In this document: in pieces, positions 26,841 to 34,871 of the stretch
How positions within the stretch are numbered: position 1 is the stretch's first letter
Layout: each line of letters starts with the position of its first letter
From: Chloroflexota bacterium
GTDB taxonomy: Bacteria > Chloroflexota > Anaerolineae > Anaerolineales > Villigracilaceae
Direction: 5' to 3'
Assembly (NCBI GenBank): GCA_016223135.1
Contig: JACRPQ010000006.1
Coordinates: 186,001-250,000 of the forward strand
Length of the DNA stretch: 64,000 bases
Notes under the pieces: generated by a model
Told to the model about the DNA's origin: nothing
Seen by the model: only the letters and a program-made list of their open reading frames with translations
The model's database searches: none
Position numbers and translations under genes: made by a program

Positions 26841-27266
26841 ATGTACGTGATAAATATTCTTGCTGAAGAAGGTCCAAACACAGAACTGGCGTGGCTGTTG
26901 TACCTCGCTCTGGGATTTTTTCTCCTCATAATCATTGTCGGCTGGCTGACCAGCCGTCGAAGCGCGGAGCAGGCTGAGGCGGGGCATGAATCGCGCGTGC
27001 ATTCCATCGCCATTCAGCCAGACGACCTCACTGTCATCGAGGGCATCGGTCCCAAAGTCGCCAAAGCCCTAAAGGAGGCGGGCATCCACTCGTTCGCCGA
27101 CCTCGCAAAGGCAAACGCCGCCAGCGTGCAAAAGATCCTCGATGCGGCAGGACTGCAAATGCTGAACCCCGAAGGCTGGATCGAGCAGGCAAAACTTGCC
27201 GCCAAAGGCGACATGGACGGTTTGAAGAAATTACAGAGCGAAATGAAGGGCGGACGGATCAAGTAG
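26841..27266 (+). CDS. membrane-anchored helix-hairpin-helix protein
   Basis: 141 residues from the ATG at 26841 (CGGAGGCGCAC upstream). One membrane helix near residues 16-38, a charged linker, then a helix-hairpin-helix domain (DLTVIEGIGPKVAKALKEAG, about 65-84) and further helices to the end. Such HhH domains resemble those fused to ribosomal proteins or topoisomerases and bind DNA or protein; function unknown. Confidence 0.7.
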   Translation: MYVINILAEEGPNTELAWLLYLALGFFLLIIIVGWLTSRRSAEQAEAGHESRVHSIAIQPDDLTVIEGIGPKVAKALKEAGIHSFADLAKANAASVQKILDAAGLQMLNPEGWIEQAKLAAKGDMDGLKKLQSEMKGGRIK

Positions 27267-27277
27267 AAATTACGACG

Positions 27278-27307
27278 AGACCTGGCTGTTGCCAGGTCTT
27301 GTGTTTT
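27278..27307. terminator. Terminator after the HhH protein gene
   Basis: Perfect 9-bp stem AGACCTGGC / GCCAGGTCT, loop TGTT, followed by TTGTGTTTT. It touches the stop codon of the convergent gene. Confidence 0.85.
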
Positions 27308-27815
27308 AGAACAGCAAATAGCGCGAAGCAGACATCAACAGAATGGTAATGATGATTGAAGGGACATGAAAGCGCGTGGCAATCGCAATTTTCTTCTGGA
27401 GGGATTGAATCTCGGTAAGTTGTTCAGGGGTTGGCTTTCCCTGCACCTGACTGCCAATGAAGGCAAGTTTCTTGTTCATCTGACCAAAGACGACGCCAGA
27501 GATAAATGCTACAAGCCCAAACAGCCCGCCGACGGCGAAACCGATTCCCGCGCTGGATTTCATCCATCCTGATGTGAAGCCATCCGACTCCAACCAATAC
27601 AGAATCGCGCCCGCAAGAACGGTCAATGTCGCCATTGTCGTCATGACCATTACGAATTTGCTCTTTAGCATCAGGTATCCCGCGAATTGCTGTCCTATTT
27701 GATTGGTCGCTTTAACCGCCGGCCCGAAGAAGAAGTACATGACGATGCTTCCCCCTCCCCAGACAATTCCTGCACTGATGTGAACGATCCGCAAAACCAA
27801 TATTAAAGTATTCAT
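27306..27815 (-). CDS. four-helix membrane protein (CopD/DUF2269-like)
   Basis: 169 residues with hydrophobic segments near 5-30, 52-74, 88-112 and 148-167. The first helix has RIVHISAGIVWGGGSI, with a His and Trp/Gly pattern seen in CopD-like and DUF2269 proteins. A charged loop (GKPTPEQLTEIQSLQKK) precedes the last helix. Function is unknown; a heme or copper role is possible only by resemblance. Confidence 0.6.
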   Translation of the reverse strand: MNTLILVLRIVHISAGIVWGGGSIVMYFFFGPAVKATNQIGQQFAGYLMLKSKFVMVMTTMATLTVLAGAILYWLESDGFTSGWMKSSAGIGFAVGGLFGLVAFISGVVFGQMNKKLAFIGSQVQGKPTPEQLTEIQSLQKKIAIATRFHVPSIIITILLMSASRYLLF

Positions 27816-27875
27816 TCTGCCTCCAACCGATAAAGAATTTCAGACAGTTTACTCTCAAACAAAGTTAATAGCAAT

Positions 27876-29018
27876 CTACAATTGGAATCGATTCAGCGCC
27901 GCCTTTGCCAGCGCGTGCATCTCCCTGTCTGCGCGGTTTGCAGCAATCTCCTGCAGGGCAGGCAGGGTGCGCGGGTCGCCCAACTCCCCCATCGCTTCGA
28001 TGACATGCTTTTTCACCTCACGCTCGGGATCCTTCAACATCTCCAACAGGACGAGAGCGACGCGCGGCTCTTTCACCTTCGGCAGGACATCCACGGAATG
28101 AATGCGAATCCACATTTCGGGATGCTCCAGCGCCTCCACCAGGACCTCGAAACTTGCCGCGCCAAAACGAGCCAGCGCCTCCGCTGACGCCTTTCCCACA
28201 TCGTGATGCAGGTCGTAGAGCGCCATGCCCAGCGGCTCGATGGCGCGCCGGTCGCCAATGCGCCCCAACAGGATGGCGGCGTATTTACGGACGGCGCCCT
28301 CGCGGTCTTTCAACGCCTCAATCAACGGTTCGACGGCGGCTGCGCCCATCTGTTCGATGGCGTTCAACAGGTCGCCGGCGGCAACCTCACGCTCATACCA
28401 CCAGTAAGGGTCGCGCAGGGCTTCCATCAGGAAAGGGAGTGCGGCGGGGTGATGGCTTTCTCCCAATGCTTTTGCCGCCGCTTGCCGCACTTCGATCTTT
28501 GGGTCATCGAGCAGAAGGTTGGCAATGTCATCGAAGGTGGAGGGGTCTTTGAAGAAGCCCAGTCCCAAACAAGCGGCGATTCGAACGTCACTTTCGGGGT
28601 CTTTCAGGGTATTCAATAACGCCGGTATCGCCTGTTTTTCGCCAATGCGCCCGAGGGCGATGGCGGCGCGCGCCCGCACGGTATAAAACTCGCCCTTTAT
28701 GGCGTCCAACAGGGCGGGGACGGCGGATTTATCCTTGCGAAGCCCCAATATGTCCGCGGCGCGGGCGCGCAGGATGGGGTGGGCTGTGGCAAGCAGTTTC
28801 ACAAGTTCGGGAGAGGCGGAGGGGATGCGGGTGAGAATCTGCTCATAGATGGCGAGCAGGTTCAGGTCGCGGGTTTGAAGCGCTTCGAGGAGTGCGGGCA
28901 GGGCGTCGGTATCAAGACGAATCAAACCCTGCATGGCGTGGTCACGAGTCCCCACATCTGCCAATTGACTGACGAGTCGTTTTGCCTCCGCTTGCTTACC
29001 GCCGATGAACCATGCCAT
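27876..29018 (-). CDS. HEAT-repeat protein
   Basis: 380 residues, almost entirely made of ~31-residue HEAT/PBS-lyase-type repeats, for example ARAAIALGRIGEKQAIPALL, RIAACLGLGFF, VRKYAAILLGRIGDRRAIEPL and VKKHVIEAMGELGDPRTLPAL: about 10-11 copies. These superhelices are protein-binding scaffolds. No catalytic motif is seen and the partner is unknown. The gene diverges from pdhA, with 143 bp between start codons. Confidence 0.85.
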   Translation of the reverse strand: MAWFIGGKQAEAKRLVSQLADVGTRDHAMQGLIRLDTDALPALLEALQTRDLNLLAIYEQILTRIPSASPELVKLLATAHPILRARAADILGLRKDKSAVPALLDAIKGEFYTVRARAAIALGRIGEKQAIPALLNTLKDPESDVRIAACLGLGFFKDPSTFDDIANLLLDDPKIEVRQAAAKALGESHHPAALPFLMEALRDPYWWYEREVAAGDLLNAIEQMGAAAVEPLIEALKDREGAVRKYAAILLGRIGDRRAIEPLGMALYDLHHDVGKASAEALARFGAASFEVLVEALEHPEMWIRIHSVDVLPKVKEPRVALVLLEMLKDPEREVKKHVIEAMGELGDPRTLPALQEIAANRADREMHALAKAALNRFQL

Positions 29019-29075
29019 GCAGCTATTTTACAACAAAGGCGACAGGTTTTGAGAGAAAATTGGATGGAAAATGTC

Positions 29076-29084
29076 TGATATAAT
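29076..29084 (+). promoter_or_regulatory. Extended -10 promoter of the pdh operon
   Basis: TGATATAAT, an extended -10; the same 9 bases occur before the PknB-like gene at 51294-51302. A 5' leader of about 70 bases would follow. Confidence 0.65.
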
Positions 29085-29111
29085 GCGCCGTTTGGAATTA
29101 GCAAAGCACAT

Positions 29112-29140
29112 CATGGCGTTTTGAGCGCCATGTTATTTTG
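29112..29140 (+). promoter_or_regulatory. Leader hairpin upstream of pdhA
   Basis: CATGGCG / CGCCATG stem with a 7-base loop, followed by TTATTTTG. It lies in the predicted pdhA leader, between promoter and Shine-Dalgarno. It could be an attenuator or just a weak terminator; no alternative fold was worked out. Confidence 0.5.
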
Positions 29141-29161
29141 CCTGAATTTCCGGAGAGAGTA

Positions 29162-30118
29162 ATGAAGAAAGAACAACTTTTAGATTTGTATTACCAGATG
29201 GTGCTCATCCGCCGCGTGGAAGAACGCGGTGCGGAACTGTACCAGGCTGGCAAGATCGGCGGTTTCATGCACTTGTACATCGGGCAGGAAGCCGTCTCGA
29301 CGGGGTTGATTGCGGCGCGTGAGCCGCGCGACCGCGTGATTACCGCCTACCGCGATCATGGCGTGGCGCTCAACTGCGGCATCTCTGCCAATCAAGTGAT
29401 GGCGGAACTGCTCGGCAAGGCGACGGGCATGTCGAAGGGCAAGGGCGGCTCGATGCACATGGCAAGCGTGGAAAAGAACATGTGGGGCGGTCACGCCATC
29501 GTGGGCGGACACATCCCCATCGCGGCGGGACTCGCCCTCGGCGACCAGTACGCGGGCAATGACAACGTTACTATCTGCATGTTCGGCGACGGCGCGACCA
29601 ACATCGGTTATTTCCACGAAGGCTTGAACCTGTCCAAGGTTTGGGGGCTGCGCGTGCTGTGGGTGTGCGAGAACAACCAGTATGGCATGGGGACGAGCGT
29701 GGAGCGCGCCTCGGCGGTGGATGAAATCCGCCAGAAAGCCGAAGGCTACAGGATGAAGAACGCGGCGGTCAACGGCATGGACGTGATGGCGGTCTATGAA
29801 GCGGCGAAGGAGGCGATTGCCTACGTCCGCACGGAAAGCCAGCCGTACTTCCTCGAGGTGAACACCTACCGTTTCCGCGGTCACTCTATGGGCGACCCCG
29901 AACGTTACCGCAAGGCGGAAGAAGTGAAGAAATGGCAGGAGAATGATCCCATCGGGATTTTCAACAAGTACCTGCTCGACAAGAAAATCGCCTCCCGCAA
30001 AGCGCTGGACGAAATCGAAGCGCGCGTGGAAGAGGAAGTGCAGAAGGCGGTGGAGTTTGCGGAGGCAAGTCCCGAACCCGCGCTGGAAGAGTTGTTCACG
30101 GATGTGTATGCGGAGTAG
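29162..30118 (+). CDS. pdhA: pyruvate (2-oxo acid) dehydrogenase E1 component, alpha subunit
   Basis: 318 residues from the ATG at 29162 (CCGGAGAGAG upstream). The thiamine-diphosphate motif starts MFGDGATNIGYFHEGLN and ends in ENNQYGMGTS. RGHSMGDPERYR is the phosphorylation-loop region. KGKGGSMHMA matches PDH rather than branched-chain enzymes. Together with PdhB it decarboxylates pyruvate and passes the acetyl group to E2. Acetoin dehydrogenase is a close alternative. Confidence 0.93.
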   Translation: MKKEQLLDLYYQMVLIRRVEERGAELYQAGKIGGFMHLYIGQEAVSTGLIAAREPRDRVITAYRDHGVALNCGISANQVMAELLGKATGMSKGKGGSMHMASVEKNMWGGHAIVGGHIPIAAGLALGDQYAGNDNVTICMFGDGATNIGYFHEGLNLSKVWGLRVLWVCENNQYGMGTSVERASAVDEIRQKAEGYRMKNAAVNGMDVMAVYEAAKEAIAYVRTESQPYFLEVNTYRFRGHSMGDPERYRKAEEVKKWQENDPIGIFNKYLLDKKIASRKALDEIEARVEEEVQKAVEFAEASPEPALEELFTDVYAE

Positions 30119-30129
30119 GTGGGCAGGTG

Positions 30130-30230
30130 GTACACAAGTACACAGGTATACAGGTACACAGGTATACAGGTATACAAGTCACTTGTTTACGTGTCTACGT
30201 GTGTACGTGTGTACGTGTCTACTTGTATAC
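30130..30230. repeat. Six plus six inverted octamers between pdhA and pdhB
   Basis: Six left units of form gtaNacaN (gtacacaa, gtacacag, gtatacag, gtacacag, gtatacag, gtatacaa), a spacer gtcac-a, then six right units NtgtNtac (ttgtttac, gtgtctac, gtgtgtac, gtgtgtac, gtgtctac, ttgtatac). The arms are about 48 bases each and pair with regularly spaced mismatches around a 5-base loop. The whole 146-bp gap between the genes is repeat. Confidence 0.92.
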
Positions 30231-30264
30231 GTTTCCCACAACCACACAAGGAAGTTAATATAAC

Positions 30265-31239
30265 ATGACCAAAATCACCATGCGCGAGGCAATCTCGCAA
30301 GCACTTATGGAAGAAATGGACCGCGATCCCGCCGTCTTCATCCTCGGCGAGGAGGTCGGCGTGTGGGGCGGCACGTATGCCGTTACCAAAGGCTTTTACG
30401 ACAAGTACGGACCGCAGCGCGTCAAAGATACGCCCATCGCGGAGAACGCCATCATCGGCGCGGCGATCGGTGCAGCGATGGTCGGTCAGCGTCCCGTTGC
30501 GGAATTGATGACCATCAACTTTGCCTTCTCGGCAATGGATTACATCGTCAATCAGGCGGCAAAACTGCGCTACATGTTCGGTGGGCAGTTCACCCTGCCG
30601 CTCGTGATTCGTGCGGTCGGCGGCGGCGGACGTCAACTCGGCGCGACGCACTCGCAGACTCCCGACGCGATCTTCGCGCATTTCCCCGGTTTGAAAGTCG
30701 TCAGCCCCGGCACACCTGCCGACGCGAAGGGATTGCTCAAATCTGCCATCCGTTCGAATGACCCGATTCTCTTCATCGAACACGCCACCATGTATCAGGT
30801 GCGCGGCGAAGTCCCCGAAGGCGAGGTTCTCATCCCGATTGGCAAATCCAAAGTCCAACGCGAGGGCAGCGACCTGACCATCGTCACCTACTGCAAAGGA
30901 CTCGAACTCTCGATGAAAGCGGCGGATGAACTTGCCAAAGAAGGCATCGAAGCCGAAATCGTTGACCTGCGCACGCTCCGCCCGCTCGACATGGAACCCG
31001 TCCTCGAATCCTTCAAGAAGACCAACCGCGCCATCGTTGTCGAAGAAGGCTGGAAATCCTACGGCGTCGGCGCAGAGATCGTCAGCCGCATCTACGAGGA
31101 AGCCTTCGACTACGTGGACGCACCCATCCTGCGCGTGGCGCAAAAGGAAGTGCCGCTTCCCTACAACCGCACACTCGAACAAGCCGCATTGCCGCAAGTG
31201 CCAGACATCATCGCCGCGGCAAAGGAGGTGTTGAAATAA
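30265..31239 (+). CDS. pdhB: pyruvate (2-oxo acid) dehydrogenase E1 component, beta subunit
   Basis: 324 residues. The N-terminal part ITMREAISQALMEEMDRDP, GEEVGVWGGTYAVTKGFYDKYGP and the ELMTINFAFSAMDYIVNQAAKLRYMFGG region are typical E1-beta, completing the ThDP site. C-terminal transketolase domain: VVEEGWKSYGVGAEI. The stop codon overlaps the pdhC ATG by 1 base (TAATG). Confidence 0.95.
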   Translation: MTKITMREAISQALMEEMDRDPAVFILGEEVGVWGGTYAVTKGFYDKYGPQRVKDTPIAENAIIGAAIGAAMVGQRPVAELMTINFAFSAMDYIVNQAAKLRYMFGGQFTLPLVIRAVGGGGRQLGATHSQTPDAIFAHFPGLKVVSPGTPADAKGLLKSAIRSNDPILFIEHATMYQVRGEVPEGEVLIPIGKSKVQREGSDLTIVTYCKGLELSMKAADELAKEGIEAEIVDLRTLRPLDMEPVLESFKKTNRAIVVEEGWKSYGVGAEIVSRIYEEAFDYVDAPILRVAQKEVPLPYNRTLEQAALPQVPDIIAAAKEVLK

Positions 31240-32480
31240 TGGCTGAAACCATCAACATGCCCAAACTCGGCTTCGACATGGCGGAAGGCATGCTCGTCCG
31301 CTGGGTGAAGCAGGTGGGCGAAGAAATCAAAAAGGGCGAAGTGCTCGCCGAAATCGAAACCGACAAAGCCACCGTTGAGGTGGAATCTCCCGCCAGCGGG
31401 GTTGTCCTTCAGCATATCGTCGAGCAGGGGACGGTCGTTCCCGTCAACGCGCCGATTGCGGTAGTGGGAGCGGCGGGAGAGAAAGTGGATGTGCCTTCGG
31501 CGACACCGTCAAAAGTCGAAAGTCGAAAGTCGGACGCGGCGGTTCAGACTCCGCCCGCGCCTGCTCCAACGCCCCAAGCCTCTGCCCCCGCTGAAAGCGG
31601 ATTCGTGAAAGCCAGTCCGCTTGCCAAGAAAATCGCCCGCGATCACAACATCAACCTTGCATCCATTCAAGGCACAGGTCCCGGCGGGCGCGTGGTTCGG
31701 AAGGATGTTGAAGCGGCGCTATCCAGTAATCAGTCATCAGTGATCGGTGTTCAGTCCGCGCAGCCAATTACCACTTACCAATTGCCAACCTCCACCGAAG
31801 ACAAAGTCGTTCCCACTACAAAGTTGCGCCAAGCCATCGGACGCCGCCTGGTTGAATCCAAGCAGACCATCCCCCACTTCTACGTCACGCACGAATACAA
31901 GATGGATGCGCTGATGGAGATGCGCAAGCAAGCCAATGCCTTCCTGCCCGATAACGAAAAACTCTCGGTCAACGATTTCATCGTCAAGGCTGTGGCGCTC
32001 GCGCTGCGGCAGTTTCCGAATCTCAACGCGACCATCAAAGGCAGCGAAATCATCCAGTTCGGTCACGTCAACGTCGGCGTGGCAGTGACCGTCCCCGGCG
32101 GGCTGATGACCGTCGTTGTGAAGGATGCGGATGTAAAGCCGATGCGTCAAATCTCCAGTGAAATCAAAGCCATGGCGGCGCGCGCCCGCGAGGGCAAGGT
32201 CAAGCCGGAGGATGTGGACGGCTCGACGTTCTCCACGTCCAATCTCGGCATGTACGACGTGGACGAATTCATCGCCATCATCAATCCGCCCGAAGCGGCG
32301 ATTTTGGCAATTGGCTCGGCGAAGGAAGTCCCTGTTGTGGAAAACGGTCAAATCAAAACGGGTTGGCGGATGAAAGCCACCATTTCTGTTGATCACCGCG
32401 TCAGCGACGGGGCGGAAGCCGCGCAGTTCATGCAAAAACTGGCGGAGTTTTTGGAAAATCCCGTCAGGATGCTGGTGTGA
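31239..32480 (+). CDS. pdhC: dihydrolipoamide acyltransferase (E2), repeat-derived linkers
   Basis: 413 residues. One lipoyl domain (1-78; ETDKATVEVESPAS with the lipoyl lysine), a linker, the peripheral subunit-binding domain (SPLAKKIARDHNINLASIQG, about 127-165), a second linker, then the catalytic domain ending in SVDHRVSDGAEAAQFMQKL (active-site His/Asp). Both linkers contain heptamer repeat in frame: gtcgaaa units at 31508-31533 (KVESRKS), cagtNat units at 31722-31755 (SNQSSVIGVQS) and ccaatta units at 31763-31788 (ITTYQLP). No E3 gene follows. Confidence 0.95.
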   Translation: MAETINMPKLGFDMAEGMLVRWVKQVGEEIKKGEVLAEIETDKATVEVESPASGVVLQHIVEQGTVVPVNAPIAVVGAAGEKVDVPSATPSKVESRKSDAAVQTPPAPAPTPQASAPAESGFVKASPLAKKIARDHNINLASIQGTGPGGRVVRKDVEAALSSNQSSVIGVQSAQPITTYQLPTSTEDKVVPTTKLRQAIGRRLVESKQTIPHFYVTHEYKMDALMEMRKQANAFLPDNEKLSVNDFIVKAVALALRQFPNLNATIKGSEIIQFGHVNVGVAVTVPGGLMTVVVKDADVKPMRQISSEIKAMAARAREGKVKPEDVDGSTFSTSNLGMYDVDEFIAIINPPEAAILAIGSAKEVPVVENGQIKTGWRMKATISVDHRVSDGAEAAQFMQKLAEFLENPVRMLV

Positions 32481-32487
32481 GAAACTC

Positions 32488-32524
32488 AGACTTCGGAAGT
32501 CCTGGAGACTTCCGAAGTCTTTTT
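32488..32524 (+). terminator. Terminator of the pdh operon
   Basis: Perfect 14-bp stem AGACTTCGGAAGTC / GACTTCCGAAGTCT, loop CTGGA, then TTTT. Its core matches the hairpin found inside the CYTH gene. Confidence 0.92.
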
Positions 32525-32555
32525 ATTGCCGCTCTCTCTACCGTACATTTCTCTC

Positions 32556-32640
32556 GTGAAAAACCCTAAATTTTGGAAATTCTCAAATTCACGAAGGGAA
32601 AGCAGACCTTTAGGGTTTCTGCACGGTAAAGAATTGCCGC
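32556..32640. repeat. CCCTAAA-type dispersed repeat
   Basis: Contains AAAAACCCTAAA, TTGGAAATTCTCAAAT and CGGTAAAGAA in the same order as at 50946-50998, plus the inverted half ACCTTTAGGGTTT. The right part overlaps the 3' end of the nucleotidyltransferase gene, whose last residues are thus repeat-encoded. Confidence 0.8.
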
Positions 32641-33776
32641 TGAAGCAAGATCAAGAGAATTCTTTTGATGATTTGCAGGGGATAAATGATGCGCCCATAC
32701 CAAACCATTTTCCCGCCGCCAATGCCATAATACAATCTCAACCACCACTCAGAGGGAGAAGAAAAGGTACGGCGAAGGAATTCGAATACCCCAACATGCC
32801 GCCAGTCAGAAAAAGAATGCTGGGGCCAGCCGCAAGGATATTGATTGACCCCTTGCGGCGAGGAACTTTGACGGAGGGGTATCACTACTTTCAAATGCGC
32901 GGGAAGCGGGGTAAGGTTGTAAAAAACCTCCAGTTGATTGAGAAGAACGGAGTCGAATCGTTGCAAAGAAGCCCAATCCAGAATTTCTGCATTCTGTTCC
33001 ACCAGACTGACCATGTCTGCCATCCATTTGAGCGGCAGCGGCTTGGCTTCTGTTGCAGCAAATAAATGCCGCCTGAGATGGCGGGAGAGATAACGAAGTG
33101 TGTTCAAAGGGGTGGAAATGTAAATGGCATTCCCCACACTGGCGAGGGGGTGAGCAGCGTCAAGGTTTTTGAATTCTTCGTATGTGTGATCGCGGGTAGA
33201 TGGAGTGTGCAGTTCCACTTGAACGCGAATGCCGTCGGTGAGAGGGGAATCCATTTTGAGTTCGCTGGGCAGCAGGTCTGAGGTCCGCGAAGCATGAGGC
33301 GGGTAAAGAAAAAATCCTGCGTCCGTAAGTACATTCACGGCAAGCGGCATGTCTTTGCGTTCGAGCAGCAGGTCAATATCGCTGACCGGGCGCAGAGCAG
33401 GCTCAGGGTAGTATTGCAGTGCAAGCGCCAACCCCTTGAGAAGCACCGCGCGGATGCCCGCCTGCTCAAACAGCGCATTGATCTTTTTGAGTACCGTCAA
33501 GTGTGTGTGGTTAAACAGGCGGTGACGCAAGTGCAGTCCGCGCAAGGTTTGTTCAACACCGGCAGGCAGGGAAATGCCGGCAGTATGGACGTGGTGCCAA
33601 AGCAAAGGCGCCATGCCATGCAGTTCGGCTTGCGACGGCAGAATATGCCAGGCATCGAAACGCTCGACCTGATTGGCTAACCGTTCATAAAAAACAGGAT
33701 GCCCGGCGGCACGAGCGCACAACGCAAGGAGGCGATACGTCGAATCTATGGATTCGAAACGGTTCGAGTTATCCAT
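32610..33776 (-). CDS. nucleotidyltransferase-family protein (NTP_transf_5-like)
   Basis: 388 residues. The central LKGLALALQYYPEPALRPVSDIDLLLERKD holds the family core with the metal-binding Asp pair (SDIDLLL), as in pol-beta-fold NTP_transf_5 proteins. These occur in lasso-peptide and PqqD/HprK-like gene sets, where the reaction is only partly known. The start overlaps the kinase gene by 31 bp, so it is the last gene of a tightly coupled four-gene unit. The 3' end lies in a dispersed repeat. Confidence 0.82.
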   Translation of the reverse strand: MDNSNRFESIDSTYRLLALCARAAGHPVFYERLANQVERFDAWHILPSQAELHGMAPLLWHHVHTAGISLPAGVEQTLRGLHLRHRLFNHTHLTVLKKINALFEQAGIRAVLLKGLALALQYYPEPALRPVSDIDLLLERKDMPLAVNVLTDAGFFLYPPHASRTSDLLPSELKMDSPLTDGIRVQVELHTPSTRDHTYEEFKNLDAAHPLASVGNAIYISTPLNTLRYLSRHLRRHLFAATEAKPLPLKWMADMVSLVEQNAEILDWASLQRFDSVLLNQLEVFYNLTPLPAHLKVVIPLRQSSSPQGVNQYPCGWPQHSFSDWRHVGVFEFLRRTFSSPSEWWLRLYYGIGGGKMVWYGRIIYPLQIIKRILLILLQRQFFTVQKP

Positions 33777-34585
33777 TGTGCGGCAGATTCAATATCGGAA
33801 TATGTCAACGAGTACACAGCAACCTGCCGGGCGAGGCGGGCGGCGGCGCTCATACCACCGTCAGTGAAGTTGCGGGCGTTGACCAGACACTGCATAAGCT
33901 GGAATAAGGCTTCTGCCGGCGTGAGCCGCTGAACACGGAGAGGCGCGCCGGCTGTGTATTGAGGGAAGAGAAGAATGCGCGGCGTAATGCTCGCGCAAAC
34001 GGCGGCGGGATTGAGCAGCGTCGGCGGGACCCACGCGCTGCCATCATCGAGATGGAGTATGTTGTTTCCAGCCGCCAAATTCCGCCACACAAAGGCTGAA
34101 CCTTGTTTGAGGATGACCGAACGACAAAAACCGCTGATTTCTTCTCCATCCAAGGGGAGTGAAATGACTTCATCGGTGAGATATTGCATTCCCGCAGCAG
34201 TGAACCATGCCGCCAGGGTGGATTTTCCGCTGCCGCTTTTTCCACACAAAATCACTCCCCGTTCACGATACCCCAGAGCGGCAGCATGGAAGATGAGATG
34301 CGTCACTGAAGCGCCGTTTAAGCGGATCAGGCTGTCTTGCATCAGAAATTGCAGCGCCTGCGCGAGGCTGACATTCAAAAGCAAATCACTGCTGTTGACT
34401 GAAACGGAAACGCCGCTTCCATCAATGGCAGTGATTTTATAGGTTGCCAGCAGCGATCCAGTTTTGCCCAGACAATGCGCAAAGTGCGTTTCGATTGCTC
34501 GGCACACCTGCGGGCAGGTGGATGAAACACAAATCGTATTGCCCGCAAAGTGAATGAAGCGGTCGCTGGAGGAACAGATGCTCAC
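33746..34585 (-). CDS. HprK-like serine kinase-related protein
   Basis: 279 residues. The P-loop GKSGSGKST (about 119-127) follows FHAAALGYRERGVILC, the layout of the HPr kinase/phosphorylase C-domain, and LTDEVISL has the acidic residue after it. The HPr-recognition and regulatory N-domain of true HprK is absent, and there is no ptsH nearby. Related kinases in RiPP clusters phosphorylate a serine of the precursor peptide. Its start overlaps the PqqD-like stop by 4 bp. Confidence 0.82.
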   Translation of the reverse strand: MSICSSSDRFIHFAGNTICVSSTCPQVCRAIETHFAHCLGKTGSLLATYKITAIDGSGVSVSVNSSDLLLNVSLAQALQFLMQDSLIRLNGASVTHLIFHAAALGYRERGVILCGKSGSGKSTLAAWFTAAGMQYLTDEVISLPLDGEEISGFCRSVILKQGSAFVWRNLAAGNNILHLDDGSAWVPPTLLNPAAVCASITPRILLFPQYTAGAPLRVQRLTPAEALFQLMQCLVNARNFTDGGMSAAARLARQVAVYSLTYSDIESAAQWITRTVSNP

Positions 34586-34854
34586 CTGGTTGTCAATGCG
34601 CCCTGATCCATCAAAGTTTGAATGGCGGCAGGGACATCGTTTCGGATGTCATTGGCAGCATCCGCGTACGCCGCGCTTAACAGTTCTACGATCTCATCCA
34701 CTGTGCGCTTGCCGTCGCACAATTGCCAGATGAGCGCGCTGGTTTGATTGCCGTGAATGATGATATTGCGGGATGGATGGAGAAGAACCATTTCTCCATC
34801 CATCATCTCGATTTGAAATCCATCAACCGCTACGGGAACAATTGCATCGCGCAT
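34582..34854 (-). CDS. PqqD-like peptide-binding (RRE) protein
   Basis: 90 residues. The PqqD layout is visible: a beta hairpin (EMMDGEMVLLHPSRNIIIHGN), then TSALIWQLCDGKRTVDEIVELL with the typical A/S-x-x-I-W-x-L-C-D-G-x-x-T motif, and a helical end. PqqD-fold domains bind leader peptides and deliver them to modifying enzymes. Here it sits directly between a Tat-exported protein gene (17 bp) and an HprK-like kinase, so a leader-recognition role is plausible but unproven. Confidence 0.85.
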   Translation of the reverse strand: MRDAIVPVAVDGFQIEMMDGEMVLLHPSRNIIIHGNQTSALIWQLCDGKRTVDEIVELLSAAYADAANDIRNDVPAAIQTLMDQGALTTR

Positions 34855-34871
34855 GGTGGAACATCAACCCG

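Noticed and set aside
30130-30230. CRISPR-like array
   Set aside because: Units are 8 bases with no spacers; not CRISPR.
33746-34585. True HPr kinase/phosphorylase of carbon catabolite control
   Set aside because: N-terminal HprK domain absent, no ptsH nearby, and the context is a PqqD-like/nucleotidyltransferase unit.
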